Assembly (NCBI GenBank): GCA_007121115.1 | Contig: SKMI01000114.1 | Location: 1-5,007, forward strand | Origin: Paracoccaceae bacterium | Lineage (GTDB): Bacteria > Pseudomonadota > Alphaproteobacteria > Rhodobacterales > Rhodobacteraceae | DNA: 5,007 nucleotides | Direction: 5' to 3' | Part shown: piece after piece, positions 1 through 5,007 of the stretch | Position numbering within the stretch: position 1 is the first letter of the stretch | Layout of the letters: each line of letters begins with the position of its first letter | Notes under the pieces: model-generated | Told to the model about the DNA's origin: nothing | The model's input: only the letters and a program-made list of their open reading frames with translations | Databases searched by the model: none | Translations under genes and position numbers: made by a program

Positions 1-8
1 ACCGCCCC

Positions 9-464
9 ATGATCGATCTTGACCCCACCGACCGCGCGCTCCTGCGCGCACTGGCCGAAGACGCCACCCGCAGCGCCAGTGCGCTGGGCCGCGCCGTGGG
101 GCTCAGCCAGCCCGCGACCTGGCGGCGGCTGCGGCGGCTGCAGGACGCGGGCGCCATCCGGGGGCGGCGCCTGCTGCTGGACGCCGAGGCGCTGGGCTTC
201 GGCGTCACCGTCTTTCTGGGCATCACGCTGGCCGCCAAGGGGCGCAGCAGCCTCGCCGATTTCGAACGCGCCGTCGCCGCCATCCCCGAGGTGCAGACCG
301 TCCAGCACGTGCTCGGCCTCTACGACTACCGCCTGCGCGTGGTCGCCCGCGACATCCCGGATTTCGAGCGTGTCCTGCGCCGCCGGATCATGACCCTGCC
401 CGGCGTCGGCGGTGTCGATGCCAACGTTCTGCTGAGCGAGGAACGCCGCCCCGGCCCGCTCTGA
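9..464 (+). CDS. Lrp/AsnC-family transcriptional regulator
   Basis: This is a 151-residue protein with the classical Lrp/AsnC layout and length. An N-terminal winged helix-turn-helix (about residues 5-60) opens with LDPTDRALLRAL. Its helix-turn-helix core lies at about 22-45 (SALGRAVGLSQPATWRRLRRL), followed by GAIRG and a short linker. The C-terminal RAM/effector domain (about 65-145) carries HVLGLYDYRLRVV (100-112), LPGV (130-133) and a terminal beta strand. Members bind DNA as dimers or octamers and usually sense an amino acid. The ligand and targets cannot be read from the sequence. The usual effector-loop pattern is G-x-Y/F-D-Y after a Thr-Gly; here Leu replaces that Thr (VLGLYDY). The ATG start fits the family N-terminus exactly, but only 8 bases lie upstream, so the ribosome site and any divergent neighbour are outside the window. 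The next gene is 92 bases downstream on the same strand. A proline-responsive PutR role is possible in this family, but putA lies about 4 kb away, so I do not assign it. Confidence 0.93.
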   Translation: MIDLDPTDRALLRALAEDATRSASALGRAVGLSQPATWRRLRRLQDAGAIRGRRLLLDAEALGFGVTVFLGITLAAKGRSSLADFERAVAAIPEVQTVQHVLGLYDYRLRVVARDIPDFERVLRRRIMTLPGVGGVDANVLLSEERRPGPL

Positions 465-556
465 GATCACGGAGCCTTCAGCCCCGGTTGAGTCCTGTCC
501 GCCGCTCAGGCAGGGTCGCGCCCCGCAACCCGAGACCAATCCGGAACGGAGGCAGA
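465..556. other. Intergenic gap between regulator and first DUF3592-like gene
   Basis: This 92-base stretch has no convincing gene, terminator or sigma-70 promoter. An in-frame TTG at 488 would extend the downstream gene by 23 codons. The extension is rich in Arg and Pro, has no counterpart in the paralogue and ignores the ribosome site at 548-552, so I read this stretch as untranslated leader. Confidence 0.5.
548..552 (+). promoter_or_regulatory. Ribosome binding site deciding the start at 557
   Basis: A perfect GGAGG core sits four bases before ATG 557. It favours that ATG over the upstream in-frame TTG at 488. The spacing is at the short end, but the start is supported independently, because the protein aligns without gaps from residue 1 with its downstream paralogue. 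Confidence 0.7.
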
Positions 557-1297
557 ATGAGCGAGCGGCGGGTCTCGATCCTGACACTGTTGGAGCGTCA
601 AGGCGCCTGGCTGGCGGGCGTTCCGATTGTGATCGCGCTGATCGCGGGTACCGCCGCCTTCGTACAGCTTCAGCATCAGGAAACGTTCCAGACCGAGGGC
701 GTCGCGACAGAAGCGCGGATCCTCAACACGCGCGAATCCGTCACCCGCATAACGACAACCGACGGCGGGAGCCGCAGAGAACGACGCCATTATGCTGAAT
801 ACCGCTTTGAAACCGCTGACGGCGCCACGCAGGAAGGCGAGGCGCGCGTCACCGCCTCGTTCTACCGCGACACCGATCCGGGGGACACGGTGCCCATCCA
901 GTACATGCCCGACAACCCCGATCAGGTCGTTCTGGACCAAACCTGGCAGCGTGGCTTCGTCTGGACTTTTGCCATCGTCATGCTGATCGCCCTGGGCATC
1001 AGCGGCTATGTGATCCGCCGCTACTGGCGCCGCACCGCCGCCATGCTGCGCGCCGCGCGCCGGGGACATGCGCGGCAGGCGACGGTGATTGACCATCTGG
1101 GCTCGCGCACCCGGATCGGCGACAAACCGGCCTTCTGGCGCGTGCACTGGCGCGACGAGACCGGCGCCGAAGGCGAAGGTCTCAACCGGGGCCGCATGTC
1201 TCTGATGGCGCACGGCCGCAAAGGCGACATCATCACCGTCATGGTCGACCCCGTGAGCGGACAGGCTTTCTGGGAGCATGATCTCTACGTGACCTGA
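557..1297 (+). CDS. DUF3592-like two-pass membrane protein, copy 1
   Basis: This 246-residue protein has no known function. In order it shows: a short basic N-terminus with the block LTLLERQGAWLAGVP; TM1 at about 20-37; a beta-rich domain at about 48-128 resembling DUF3592 (ATEARILNT, then YAEYRFETADG, then GDTVPIQYMPDNPDQ at 109-123); TM2 at about 134-153; a very basic stretch RRYWRRTAAMLRAARRG (154-170); and a second beta-rich domain to the C-terminus (VHWRDETGAEGEG, GDIITVMVDPVSGQ at 213-226). The positive charges on the N-terminus and after TM2 predict N-in/C-in topology, with domain 1 in the periplasm and domain 2 in the cytoplasm. The two domains seem to share one plan (A-x-V/I strand, aromatic strand, DG/TGA turn, GD, hydrophobic strand, P), which suggests internal duplication. 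The start is ATG 557 with GGAGG just upstream. The next gene is a paralogue 64 bases downstream. The DUF3592 assignment is from motif recall; the domain-2 assignment is inference. Confidence 0.85.
   Translation: MSERRVSILTLLERQGAWLAGVPIVIALIAGTAAFVQLQHQETFQTEGVATEARILNTRESVTRITTTDGGSRRERRHYAEYRFETADGATQEGEARVTASFYRDTDPGDTVPIQYMPDNPDQVVLDQTWQRGFVWTFAIVMLIALGISGYVIRRYWRRTAAMLRAARRGHARQATVIDHLGSRTRIGDKPAFWRVHWRDETGAEGEGLNRGRMSLMAHGRKGDIITVMVDPVSGQAFWEHDLYVT
1024..1060 (+). repeat. Near-identical 37-base segment, first copy
   Basis: This segment of copy 1 encodes the tract from the second Trp-Arg-Arg motif through TAAMLRAAR after TM2. It matches 1820-1856 in the paralogue at 35 of 37 bases, with both mismatches silent. 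It is far more similar than most of the rest of the two genes. Confidence 0.8.
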
Positions 1298-1315
1298 GGC
1301 GTCCGCGCGGGCGCC
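1298..1315 (+). other. Stem-loop directly after the stop codon of copy 1
   Basis: GGCGTCC (1298-1304) can pair with GGGCGCC (1309-1315) across the loop GCGC. This gives seven consecutive pairs, one of them G-U, beginning at the base after the TGA. No T-run follows (the sequence continues GGGCCAATCGAAG), so it does not look like a standard intrinsic terminator. It could mark transcript attenuation or a 3' end protecting the first message, or it could be a chance product of high GC. Confidence 0.35.
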
Positions 1316-1361
1316 GGGCCAATCGAAGCGAACGCCTACCAACCGACACCAACGAGGTTCC

Positions 1362-2090
1362 ATGCGCACAGCGCGACTTTCGGTCCTGACACTGCTCAAG
1401 CGGCAGCACGCCTGGATGGCGCTGGTGCCGCTTCTGGTCGCCCTGATCACCGGCGGCGTTGCCCTGAACAGCGCGCGCGAGGCGCTGCTGTTCGCCACGC
1501 AAGGGGTCGAGGCGCAGGCCGTCATCACCAACCCGCAAGTCACGGGCACCAGAAGCACGGGCACCGATACCTCGGGCCGGACCTACCGGGTGGGCTATGA
1601 CTTCGAGACGCGCGAGGGCGATGCGATCCAGGGCAGAACCCCCGTCTCGCCGGGGTTCTTCGGCCGGGTCAGCGCGGGGGATACCGTGACCATCCGCTAT
1701 CTGCCCGATGACCCCGAGCGGGTGCTGGTCGATCGGGGCGACGCATCGGGGGCGGCCCTGATCTTCGGGGCGCTCGCGCTTGTCAGCCTCGGCCTCGCGC
1801 TCTGGGGGGCGCGCCACTTCTGGCGCCGCACGGCGGCCATGCTGCGCGCCGCGCGCGCGGGCGAGCGACGCCGCGCGCAGGTGGTCGCGCACATGACGGG
1901 GGCGGGCGGCTGGAAAACGGACCCCAATTTCCGCCTCCATTGGCGCGATGAAACGGGCGCCGAGGGCAAAAGCCTGGATCGGCGGCGCTCGAATCTTGAA
2001 CACGAAGCGCCCGAGGGGTCTGCCATCACGCTGGCGGTGGACCCGGTGAGCGGACAGCGCTTCTGGGAGCGCGATCTCCACGCCGACTGA
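1362..2090 (+). CDS. DUF3592-like two-pass membrane protein, copy 2
   Basis: This 242-residue paralogue of the preceding gene has the same order of parts. The N-terminal block LTLLKRQHAWMALVP aligns without gaps from Met1. TM1 spans about 20-36. A DUF3592-like domain lies at about 47-124 (AQAVIT, VGYDFETREGD, GDTVTIRYLPDDPERVLVD). TM2 spans about 128-150, followed by the basic segment FWRRTAAMLRAARAG (153-167) and a C-terminal domain with AQVVAH, LHWRDETGAEGKSLD and VDPVSGQRFWERDL. Differences from copy 1 are concentrated in the presumed periplasmic domain, which is shorter between its first strands. The Gly-Asp of domain 2 is Gly-Ser here (219-220). GAGG at 1354-1357, four bases from ATG 1362, serves as ribosome site, the same close spacing as copy 1. 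Function is unknown. An envelope role is suggested only by topology. The two gene products could form a hetero-oligomer, which is inference. Confidence 0.86.
   Translation: MRTARLSVLTLLKRQHAWMALVPLLVALITGGVALNSAREALLFATQGVEAQAVITNPQVTGTRSTGTDTSGRTYRVGYDFETREGDAIQGRTPVSPGFFGRVSAGDTVTIRYLPDDPERVLVDRGDASGAALIFGALALVSLGLALWGARHFWRRTAAMLRAARAGERRRAQVVAHMTGAGGWKTDPNFRLHWRDETGAEGKSLDRRRSNLEHEAPEGSAITLAVDPVSGQRFWERDLHAD
1820..1856 (+). repeat. Near-identical 37-base segment, second copy
   Basis: This is the counterpart of 1024-1060, differing only by two C-to-G changes at third codon positions. A second conserved block is shared near the 3' ends: 1247-1264 and 2040-2057 match at 17 of 18 bases and encode DPVSGQ. 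These are parts of duplicated genes, not a mobile repeat. Confidence 0.8.
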
Positions 2091-2138
2091 GCGGCCTGCG
2101 CCATTGACGCGCGGGGCTGCATTGGGCAAGACGCCTCC

Positions 2139-2477
2139 ATGCTGATCTACAAGATCTTTCGCCGCCCGGAATGGGACGCGCTGGTGCGCGATGGCCAGAG
2201 CGCGGGGGCGCCTGTGGACCTCGCCGACGGCTACATCCACCTGTCCACCGCGCAGCAGGTGATGGAAACCGCCGCCAAGCACTTCCGGGGCGAAAGCGAC
2301 CTGGTGCTGGTCGCGCTGGAGTCTGACCGGCTTGGCCCCGCCCTGCGCTGGGAGCCCTCGCGCGGCGGCGAGCTGTTCCCGCACCTCTACCGCGCGCTGC
2401 GGCGCGCGGATGTGGTCTGGGACAAGTCCCTGCCCCTGGGTGCGGCCGGGCACATCTTCCCGGAGGGGGTGGTGTGA
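2139..2477 (+). CDS. DUF952 family protein
   Basis: This is a 112-residue soluble protein, the usual size for DUF952. Family landmarks are the opening LIYKI, then DLADGYIHLSTAQQ (27-40) with His34, a run of hydrophobic strands around DLVLVALE, and LRWEPSRGGELFPHLYRAL (69-87) with His82. No catalytic function is established that I can state with confidence. I recall the family being grouped with the ADP-ribosyltransferase-like fold, but the sequence alone does not prove activity. The ATG start matches the family N-terminus, although no good Shine-Dalgarno sequence precedes it. Its stop overlaps the GTG start of pyrD (GTGA at 2474-2477), so the two genes are almost certainly cotranscribed and may be translationally coupled. 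The 48-base gap upstream holds a possible TTGACG (2104-2109) but no matching -10 box. Confidence 0.9.
   Translation: MLIYKIFRRPEWDALVRDGQSAGAPVDLADGYIHLSTAQQVMETAAKHFRGESDLVLVALESDRLGPALRWEPSRGGELFPHLYRALRRADVVWDKSLPLGAAGHIFPEGVV
2462..2466 (+). promoter_or_regulatory. Ribosome binding site for pyrD inside the DUF952 gene
   Basis: GGAGG, followed by more G, lies seven bases before GTG 2474, within the last codons of the DUF952 gene. This is good spacing and supports the GTG as the pyrD start over the in-frame ATG at 2516-2518. Confidence 0.7.
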
Positions 2478-3532
2478 GCCGACTTGAAGCGGCGGGCCTT
2501 GCGCTGCTCCAACGCATGGACGCGGAGCGCGCCCACGGGCTGGCGCTGGCGGCGCTGCGCACGGGTCTTGCTCCCCTGCCCGCCCGCGTCAACTCGGACC
2601 GGCTGCGCACCGAAATTGCCGGGCTGAAGCTGCCGAACCCCCTTGGCCTCGCCGCCGGGTTCGACAAGAACGCCACCGCGCTCCACGGACTTGCCCGCGC
2701 GGGCTTCGGGTTTCTGGAGGTCGGCGCCGCCACCCCGCGCCCGCAGCCCGGCAACCCGCGCCCGCGCCTGTTCCGCCTGCCGGATGACCGCGCCGTCATC
2801 AACCGCTTCGGCTTCAACAACGACGGCGCCGCAGCCATCGCCGCGCGGCTGGCCCAACGCCCGCAAGGCGCGGTGATCGGCCTCAATCTGGGCGCCAACA
2901 AGGACAGCGCCGACCGTGCCGCCGATTTCGCCGCCGTTCTGCGCGAATGCGGCCCGCATGTGGATTTCGCCACCGTCAACGTGTCATCCCCCAACACCGA
3001 GCGGCTGCGCGACCTCCAGGGCCCGGCGGCGCTGCGCGACCTGCTGGCGCGGGTGATGGAGGCGCGCGCGGCACTCGCCCGCCCGCTGCCGGTGTTCCTG
3101 AAAATCGCGCCGGACCTGGACCGCGACGCGCTGGAAGCACTGGCCGAGGTCGCGCGCGACGCCCGCATAGACGCCATCATCGCCACCAACACCACGCTGG
3201 CACGCGACGGCCTGCACGGCCCCCATGCGACCGAGGCCGGGGGCCTTTCCGGCGCGCCGCTCTTCGAACGCGCGACCCGCGTGCTGGCGCAGCTTTCGCA
3301 GATCACCGAAGGCACCATCCCGCTGATCGGGGTCGGCGGGGTCCACAGCCCCGAGACGGCGTATGCCAAGATCCGCGCCGGGGCTTCGGCGGTGCAGCTC
3401 TACACCGCGCTTGCCTATCGCGGCCTGTCGCTGGTCCCCGAAATCCTGCGCGGGCTGGACGCATTGCTGGCCCGTGACGGCTTTGCCTCGGTCGCCGCAG
3501 CCACGGGCACCGGGCGCGCCGAATGGTTATGA
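2474..3532 (+). CDS. pyrD: Quinone-dependent dihydroorotate dehydrogenase (class 2)
   Basis: This enzyme oxidises dihydroorotate to orotate, the fourth step of de novo UMP synthesis, using FMN and passing electrons to membrane quinone. The 352-residue length and N-terminal helix with MDAERAHGLAL (15-25) are typical of the membrane-associated class 2 enzymes. The rest is the FMN-binding barrel: NPLGLAAGFDKNA (55-67), LEVGAATPRPQPGNPRPRLF (81-100), INRFGFNNDG (109-118), GLNLGANK (136-143), VNVSSPNT (168-175), LKIAPDL (199-205), ATNTT (217-221), EAGGLSGAPL (234-243), IGVGGV (275-280) and AVQLYTAL (296-303). Ser172 in SSPNT corresponds to the catalytic Ser of class 2 enzymes (class 1 uses Cys). 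The GTG start overlaps the stop of the DUF952 gene and has its own GGAGG. The last codons are GAA TGG TTA TGA; TTA should be rare in such GC-rich DNA. All key motifs are intact. Confidence 0.98.
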   Translation: MSRLEAAGLALLQRMDAERAHGLALAALRTGLAPLPARVNSDRLRTEIAGLKLPNPLGLAAGFDKNATALHGLARAGFGFLEVGAATPRPQPGNPRPRLFRLPDDRAVINRFGFNNDGAAAIAARLAQRPQGAVIGLNLGANKDSADRAADFAAVLRECGPHVDFATVNVSSPNTERLRDLQGPAALRDLLARVMEARAALARPLPVFLKIAPDLDRDALEALAEVARDARIDAIIATNTTLARDGLHGPHATEAGGLSGAPLFERATRVLAQLSQITEGTIPLIGVGGVHSPETAYAKIRAGASAVQLYTALAYRGLSLVPEILRGLDALLARDGFASVAAATGTGRAEWL

Positions 3533-3577
3533 GCCTGCCGCTCACCGTTTTCCCCGCCTCATTTCAGGACCCGGCCC

Positions 3578-4156
3578 ATGCTTCGCGCGCTTTATGACTG
3601 GACCCTGTCGCTGGCGCGCTCGCCCTATGCGCTCTGGGCGCTGGCATTCGTGGCCTTCATCGAAAGCTCGGTGTTCCCCATCCCGCCGGATGTGCTGATG
3701 ATCGCCATGATTATCGCCGCACCCTCGCGCGCCTTCCTGATCGCCGCCGTCGCCGCCGTGGCCTCGGTCGCGGGGGGGGTCGCGGGCTACGGGATCGGCT
3801 TCTACGCGTTCGAGACGGTGGGCCGCCCGGTGCTGGAATTCTACGGCAAGGAAGGCTATTTCGCCGAGTTCGCCGAACGCTACAACGAATGGGGCGCCTG
3901 GGCGGTGCTGGTCGCCGGGGTCACGCCCTTTCCCTACAAGGTCATCACCATCCTGTCGGGGGTCACCGGGCTGTCCCTGCCGGTATTCATCGTCGCCTCG
4001 ATCATCGCGCGGTCGCTGCGGTTCTTCATCGTGGCAGCCCTTCTGTGGAAGTTCGGCACACCGATCCGTGACTTCGTGGAGCGGCGTCTGGGGCTTGTCT
4101 TCACCGTGTTCATGGTGCTTCTGCTGGGGGGCTTTGTCGCGGTGAGGTATCTGTGA
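3578..4156 (+). CDS. YqaA/DedA-family membrane protein (VTT domain)
   Basis: This 192-residue polytopic inner-membrane protein belongs to the DedA/SNARE-associated superfamily. Landmarks are the re-entrant-type segment ESSVFPIPPDVL (29-40), a Gly-rich helix GGVAGYGIGFY (66-76), the conserved amphipathic region RYNEWGAWAVLVAGVTPFPYKVITILSG (about 101-128), ARSLRFF with Arg145 and Arg148 (144-150), and a C-terminal membrane helix at about 172-188. The WG...GVTPFPYKV pattern points to the YqaA-like branch. Some DedA proteins move undecaprenyl phosphate or other lipids across the membrane and support envelope integrity; the substrate of this branch is not known to me. ATG 3578 has AGGA at 3566-3569, eight bases upstream, which is good spacing. 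The gap to pyrD is 45 bases without a terminator. The TGA stop overlaps the start of dsbB, indicating coupling with an envelope redox gene. Confidence 0.93.
   Translation: MLRALYDWTLSLARSPYALWALAFVAFIESSVFPIPPDVLMIAMIIAAPSRAFLIAAVAAVASVAGGVAGYGIGFYAFETVGRPVLEFYGKEGYFAEFAERYNEWGAWAVLVAGVTPFPYKVITILSGVTGLSLPVFIVASIIARSLRFFIVAALLWKFGTPIRDFVERRLGLVFTVFMVLLLGGFVAVRYL
4141..4147 (+). promoter_or_regulatory. Ribosome binding site for dsbB inside the dedA-like gene
   Basis: GGTGAGG near the end of the upstream gene places its GAGG core eight bases before ATG 4156 and five before GTG 4153. Both starts are possible. The ATG has the better codon and spacing, and the protein would differ by one residue only. 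Confidence 0.55.
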
Positions 4157-4665
4157 TGGCCGCCAACGCTCGAAACGCACCCGTCCGGCGCAGGCTCGCA
4201 GAGCCGCGCACGCTTGTGATGCTGGCCGCCGCCGGGTCGGCGGGTCTGTTGCTGGCCGCACTTGCCTTCGAGCATATCGGCGGGCTGGCGCCCTGCCCGC
4301 TGTGCATTTGGCAGCGCTGGCCGCATGTGGTGGCGCTGGCGGGCACGCTGGCGCTGGTGCTTCCGGGGTCGATATGGGCGCTGATCGGTGCAGGCGGGGC
4401 GGCGACCTCGGGCGGGATCGGGGTCTATCACGCGGGCGTCGAACAGGGCTGGTGGAGCGGCCCCGCCGCCTGCGCCGTGGATCAGGACCTGAGCGGCATG
4501 ACCCCCGAGGAACTGCTGGACGCCATCCTCGCCACCCCCGTGGTGCGCTGCGATGAAATCCCGTGGGAGATGTTGGGCCTGTCCATGGCCGCGTGGAACG
4601 CGGTGGCGTCCTTTGCGCTGGCGGGGCTGTGGTTTGCGAGCCTGCGCCGGAAGTCTCGCCCCTGA
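4156..4665 (+). CDS. dsbB: Disulfide bond formation protein B (quinone-linked DsbA oxidase)
   Basis: DsbB reoxidises the periplasmic dithiol oxidase DsbA and passes the electrons to membrane quinone. The 169-residue protein has four predicted membrane helices (about 20-39, 57-70, 72-91, 140-161). It contains exactly four cysteines, all in family positions: Cys47 and Cys50 in PCPLCIWQRWPH after TM1, and Cys106 and Cys132 (AACAVDQD and VVRCDEIPW) in the second periplasmic loop. Arg54 corresponds to the quinone-site Arg48 of the E. coli protein. The pattern VVRCDEIPWEMLGLSMAAWN is typical of alphaproteobacterial DsbB. The start was chosen at ATG 4156, overlapping the preceding TGA by one base; a GTG at 4153 would add one Met. 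No dsbA is in the window. Its 3' end faces the end of putA across 45 bases. Confidence 0.96.
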   Translation: MAANARNAPVRRRLAEPRTLVMLAAAGSAGLLLAALAFEHIGGLAPCPLCIWQRWPHVVALAGTLALVLPGSIWALIGAGGAATSGGIGVYHAGVEQGWWSGPAACAVDQDLSGMTPEELLDAILATPVVRCDEIPWEMLGLSMAAWNAVASFALAGLWFASLRRKSRP

Positions 4666-4712
4666 GGGCGGCGGCCTTTATTGAGGGCGCGGGCACGCCC
4701 CCGGTCCGCCCT
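4665..4712. terminator. Possible bidirectional terminator structure between dsbB and putA
   Basis: AGGGCGGCGG (4665-4674) can pair with CCG (4701-4703) and CCGCCCT (4706-4712), leaving a two-base bulge. The structure encloses a second hairpin, GGGCG/CGCCC (4685-4689 with 4696-4700). It spans the whole gap and touches both stop codons, as expected of a shared terminator for convergent genes. No T-run follows on either strand, so intrinsic termination is not shown. Confidence 0.35.
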
Positions 4713-5007
4713 ATGCCGCCGCCTCGGCGCTGCCCACCGCTGCCAGAAGCTGCGCATTCCCGCCCGAGGCGGTGGTGTCGATGCACAAATGCCGCTCCAG
4801 CAGCGCGTGGCCGCGGTCCGGATCGCCGCCGATCAGCGGCAGGATCGGGCCGTCGCGCGCGGCCAGCGCCCGGGCGATGGCACGCCCTTCCTCGGCCCCG
4901 CCCCACCAGAGCACGCCCGAGAAACCCCGCAGCCCGGTCAGCGCCGCGGGGTCCAGCCGCCCCTCGACCGCCACCGCCGCGCCGCCGAAGGCACGCACGG
5001 CCTCGGC
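4711..5007 (-). CDS. putA: Bifunctional proline dehydrogenase/L-glutamate gamma-semialdehyde dehydrogenase, C-terminal part
   Basis: Only the last 98 residues are visible; the reading frame stays open to the window edge, so this is an edge-truncated gene, not a broken one. PutA oxidises proline to glutamate in two steps: an FAD domain reduces quinone, and an NAD-dependent aldehyde dehydrogenase domain makes glutamate. The visible part reads through GFSGVLWWGGAEEGRAIARALAARDGPILPLIG, like the end of the aldehyde-dehydrogenase-like C-terminal domain of long PutA proteins. It then ends with ERHLCIDTTASGGNAQLLAAVG, which matches the conserved PutA C-terminal motif (NTTAAGGN in E. coli). Here Asp replaces the first Asn and Ser one Ala. 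Without the catalytic domains the assignment rests on this motif and the domain before it. Internal GTG codons in this stretch (for example at 4996-4998) should not be taken as starts. The gene is convergent to dsbB; its promoter and any adjacent regulator lie outside. Confidence 0.85.
   Translation of the reverse strand, partial: AEAVRAFGGAAVAVEGRLDPAALTGLRGFSGVLWWGGAEEGRAIARALAARDGPILPLIGGDPDRGHALLERHLCIDTTASGGNAQLLAAVGSAEAAA

Noticed and set aside
9..464. Assignment of the Lrp-family gene as putR, regulator of putA
   Set aside because: putR normally lies beside putA; here six genes separate them, and no ligand-specific residues can be read.
540..550. Small hairpin TCCG-GAA-CGGA overlapping the ribosome site of copy 1
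   Set aside because: Four pairs with a three-base loop is too weak and too common in GC-rich sequence to claim regulation.
488..556. TTG-initiated N-terminal extension of the first DUF3592-like protein
   Set aside because: The extension is absent from the paralogue, which aligns from ATG 557, and a GGAGG lies just before that ATG.
506..1564. Long minus-strand open frame (352 codons) opposite the first DUF3592-like gene
   Set aside because: It lies antisense to well-supported membrane-protein genes, has low-complexity Arg/Ala/Pro-rich content and no recognisable family; such frames are common in GC-rich coding DNA.
2104..2132. Possible sigma-70 promoter before the DUF952 gene
   Set aside because: TTGACG fits a -35 box, but at 17-base spacing the -10 position reads CAAGAC, a poor match.
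1239..2453. Long minus-strand open frame (404 codons) opposite copy 2 and the DUF952 gene
   Set aside because: It spans two real genes and their gap, shows no domain motif and looks like a GC-driven shadow.
2026..3369. Long minus-strand open frame (447 codons) opposite pyrD
   Set aside because: Its composition is Ser/Arg/Ala/Pro-rich without motifs; the plus strand holds intact pyrD.
3542..4906. Minus-strand open frame of 454 codons opposite the dedA-like gene, dsbB and the putA end
   Set aside because: It overlaps three supported genes, one of them on the same strand in another frame, and has an Arg/Pro/Gly/Asp-rich low-complexity translation.

Overview
The window is uniformly GC-rich DNA (roughly 70% by eye) with short intergenic gaps, stop-start overlaps and G/C-biased third codon positions. 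The gene content (class 2 pyrD behind a DUF952 gene, a YqaA-type DedA gene overlapping dsbB, and putA ending in the motif CIDTTASGGN) points to an alphaproteobacterium, most probably of the Rhodobacteraceae. That placement comes from recalled protein-family resemblance, not from a search. I see no mobile element, CRISPR array, tRNA or rRNA, and no island of different base composition.

Left part (1-2090): an AsnC/Lrp-family regulator whose start lies 8 bases from the window edge. It is followed on the same strand by two tandem paralogues (557-1297 and 1362-2090) of a two-pass membrane protein. Each has a DUF3592-like domain between the membrane segments and what looks like a second, diverged copy of that domain after TM2. 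This duplicated pair is the least explained part of the window. A compact stem-loop follows the stop codon of the first copy.

Middle part (2139-3532): a DUF952 protein and quinone-dependent dihydroorotate dehydrogenase (PyrD), overlapping by GTGA and so probably translationally coupled. PyrD carries out the fourth step of de novo pyrimidine synthesis at the inner membrane and passes electrons to quinone.

Right part (3578-5007): a YqaA/DedA-type membrane protein overlapping dsbB, which encodes the quinone reductase that reoxidises DsbA. Convergent to them on the minus strand is the 3' end of putA (proline to glutamate), cut by the window edge. The 45-base gap between dsbB and putA can fold into a nested stem structure touching both stop codons.

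PyrD, DsbB and PutA all belong to families that deliver electrons to the membrane quinone pool. This is a plausible loose theme but may be chance. I found no convincing new system. The best leads are the tandem DUF3592-like pair and the coupling of the DUF952 gene to pyrD.
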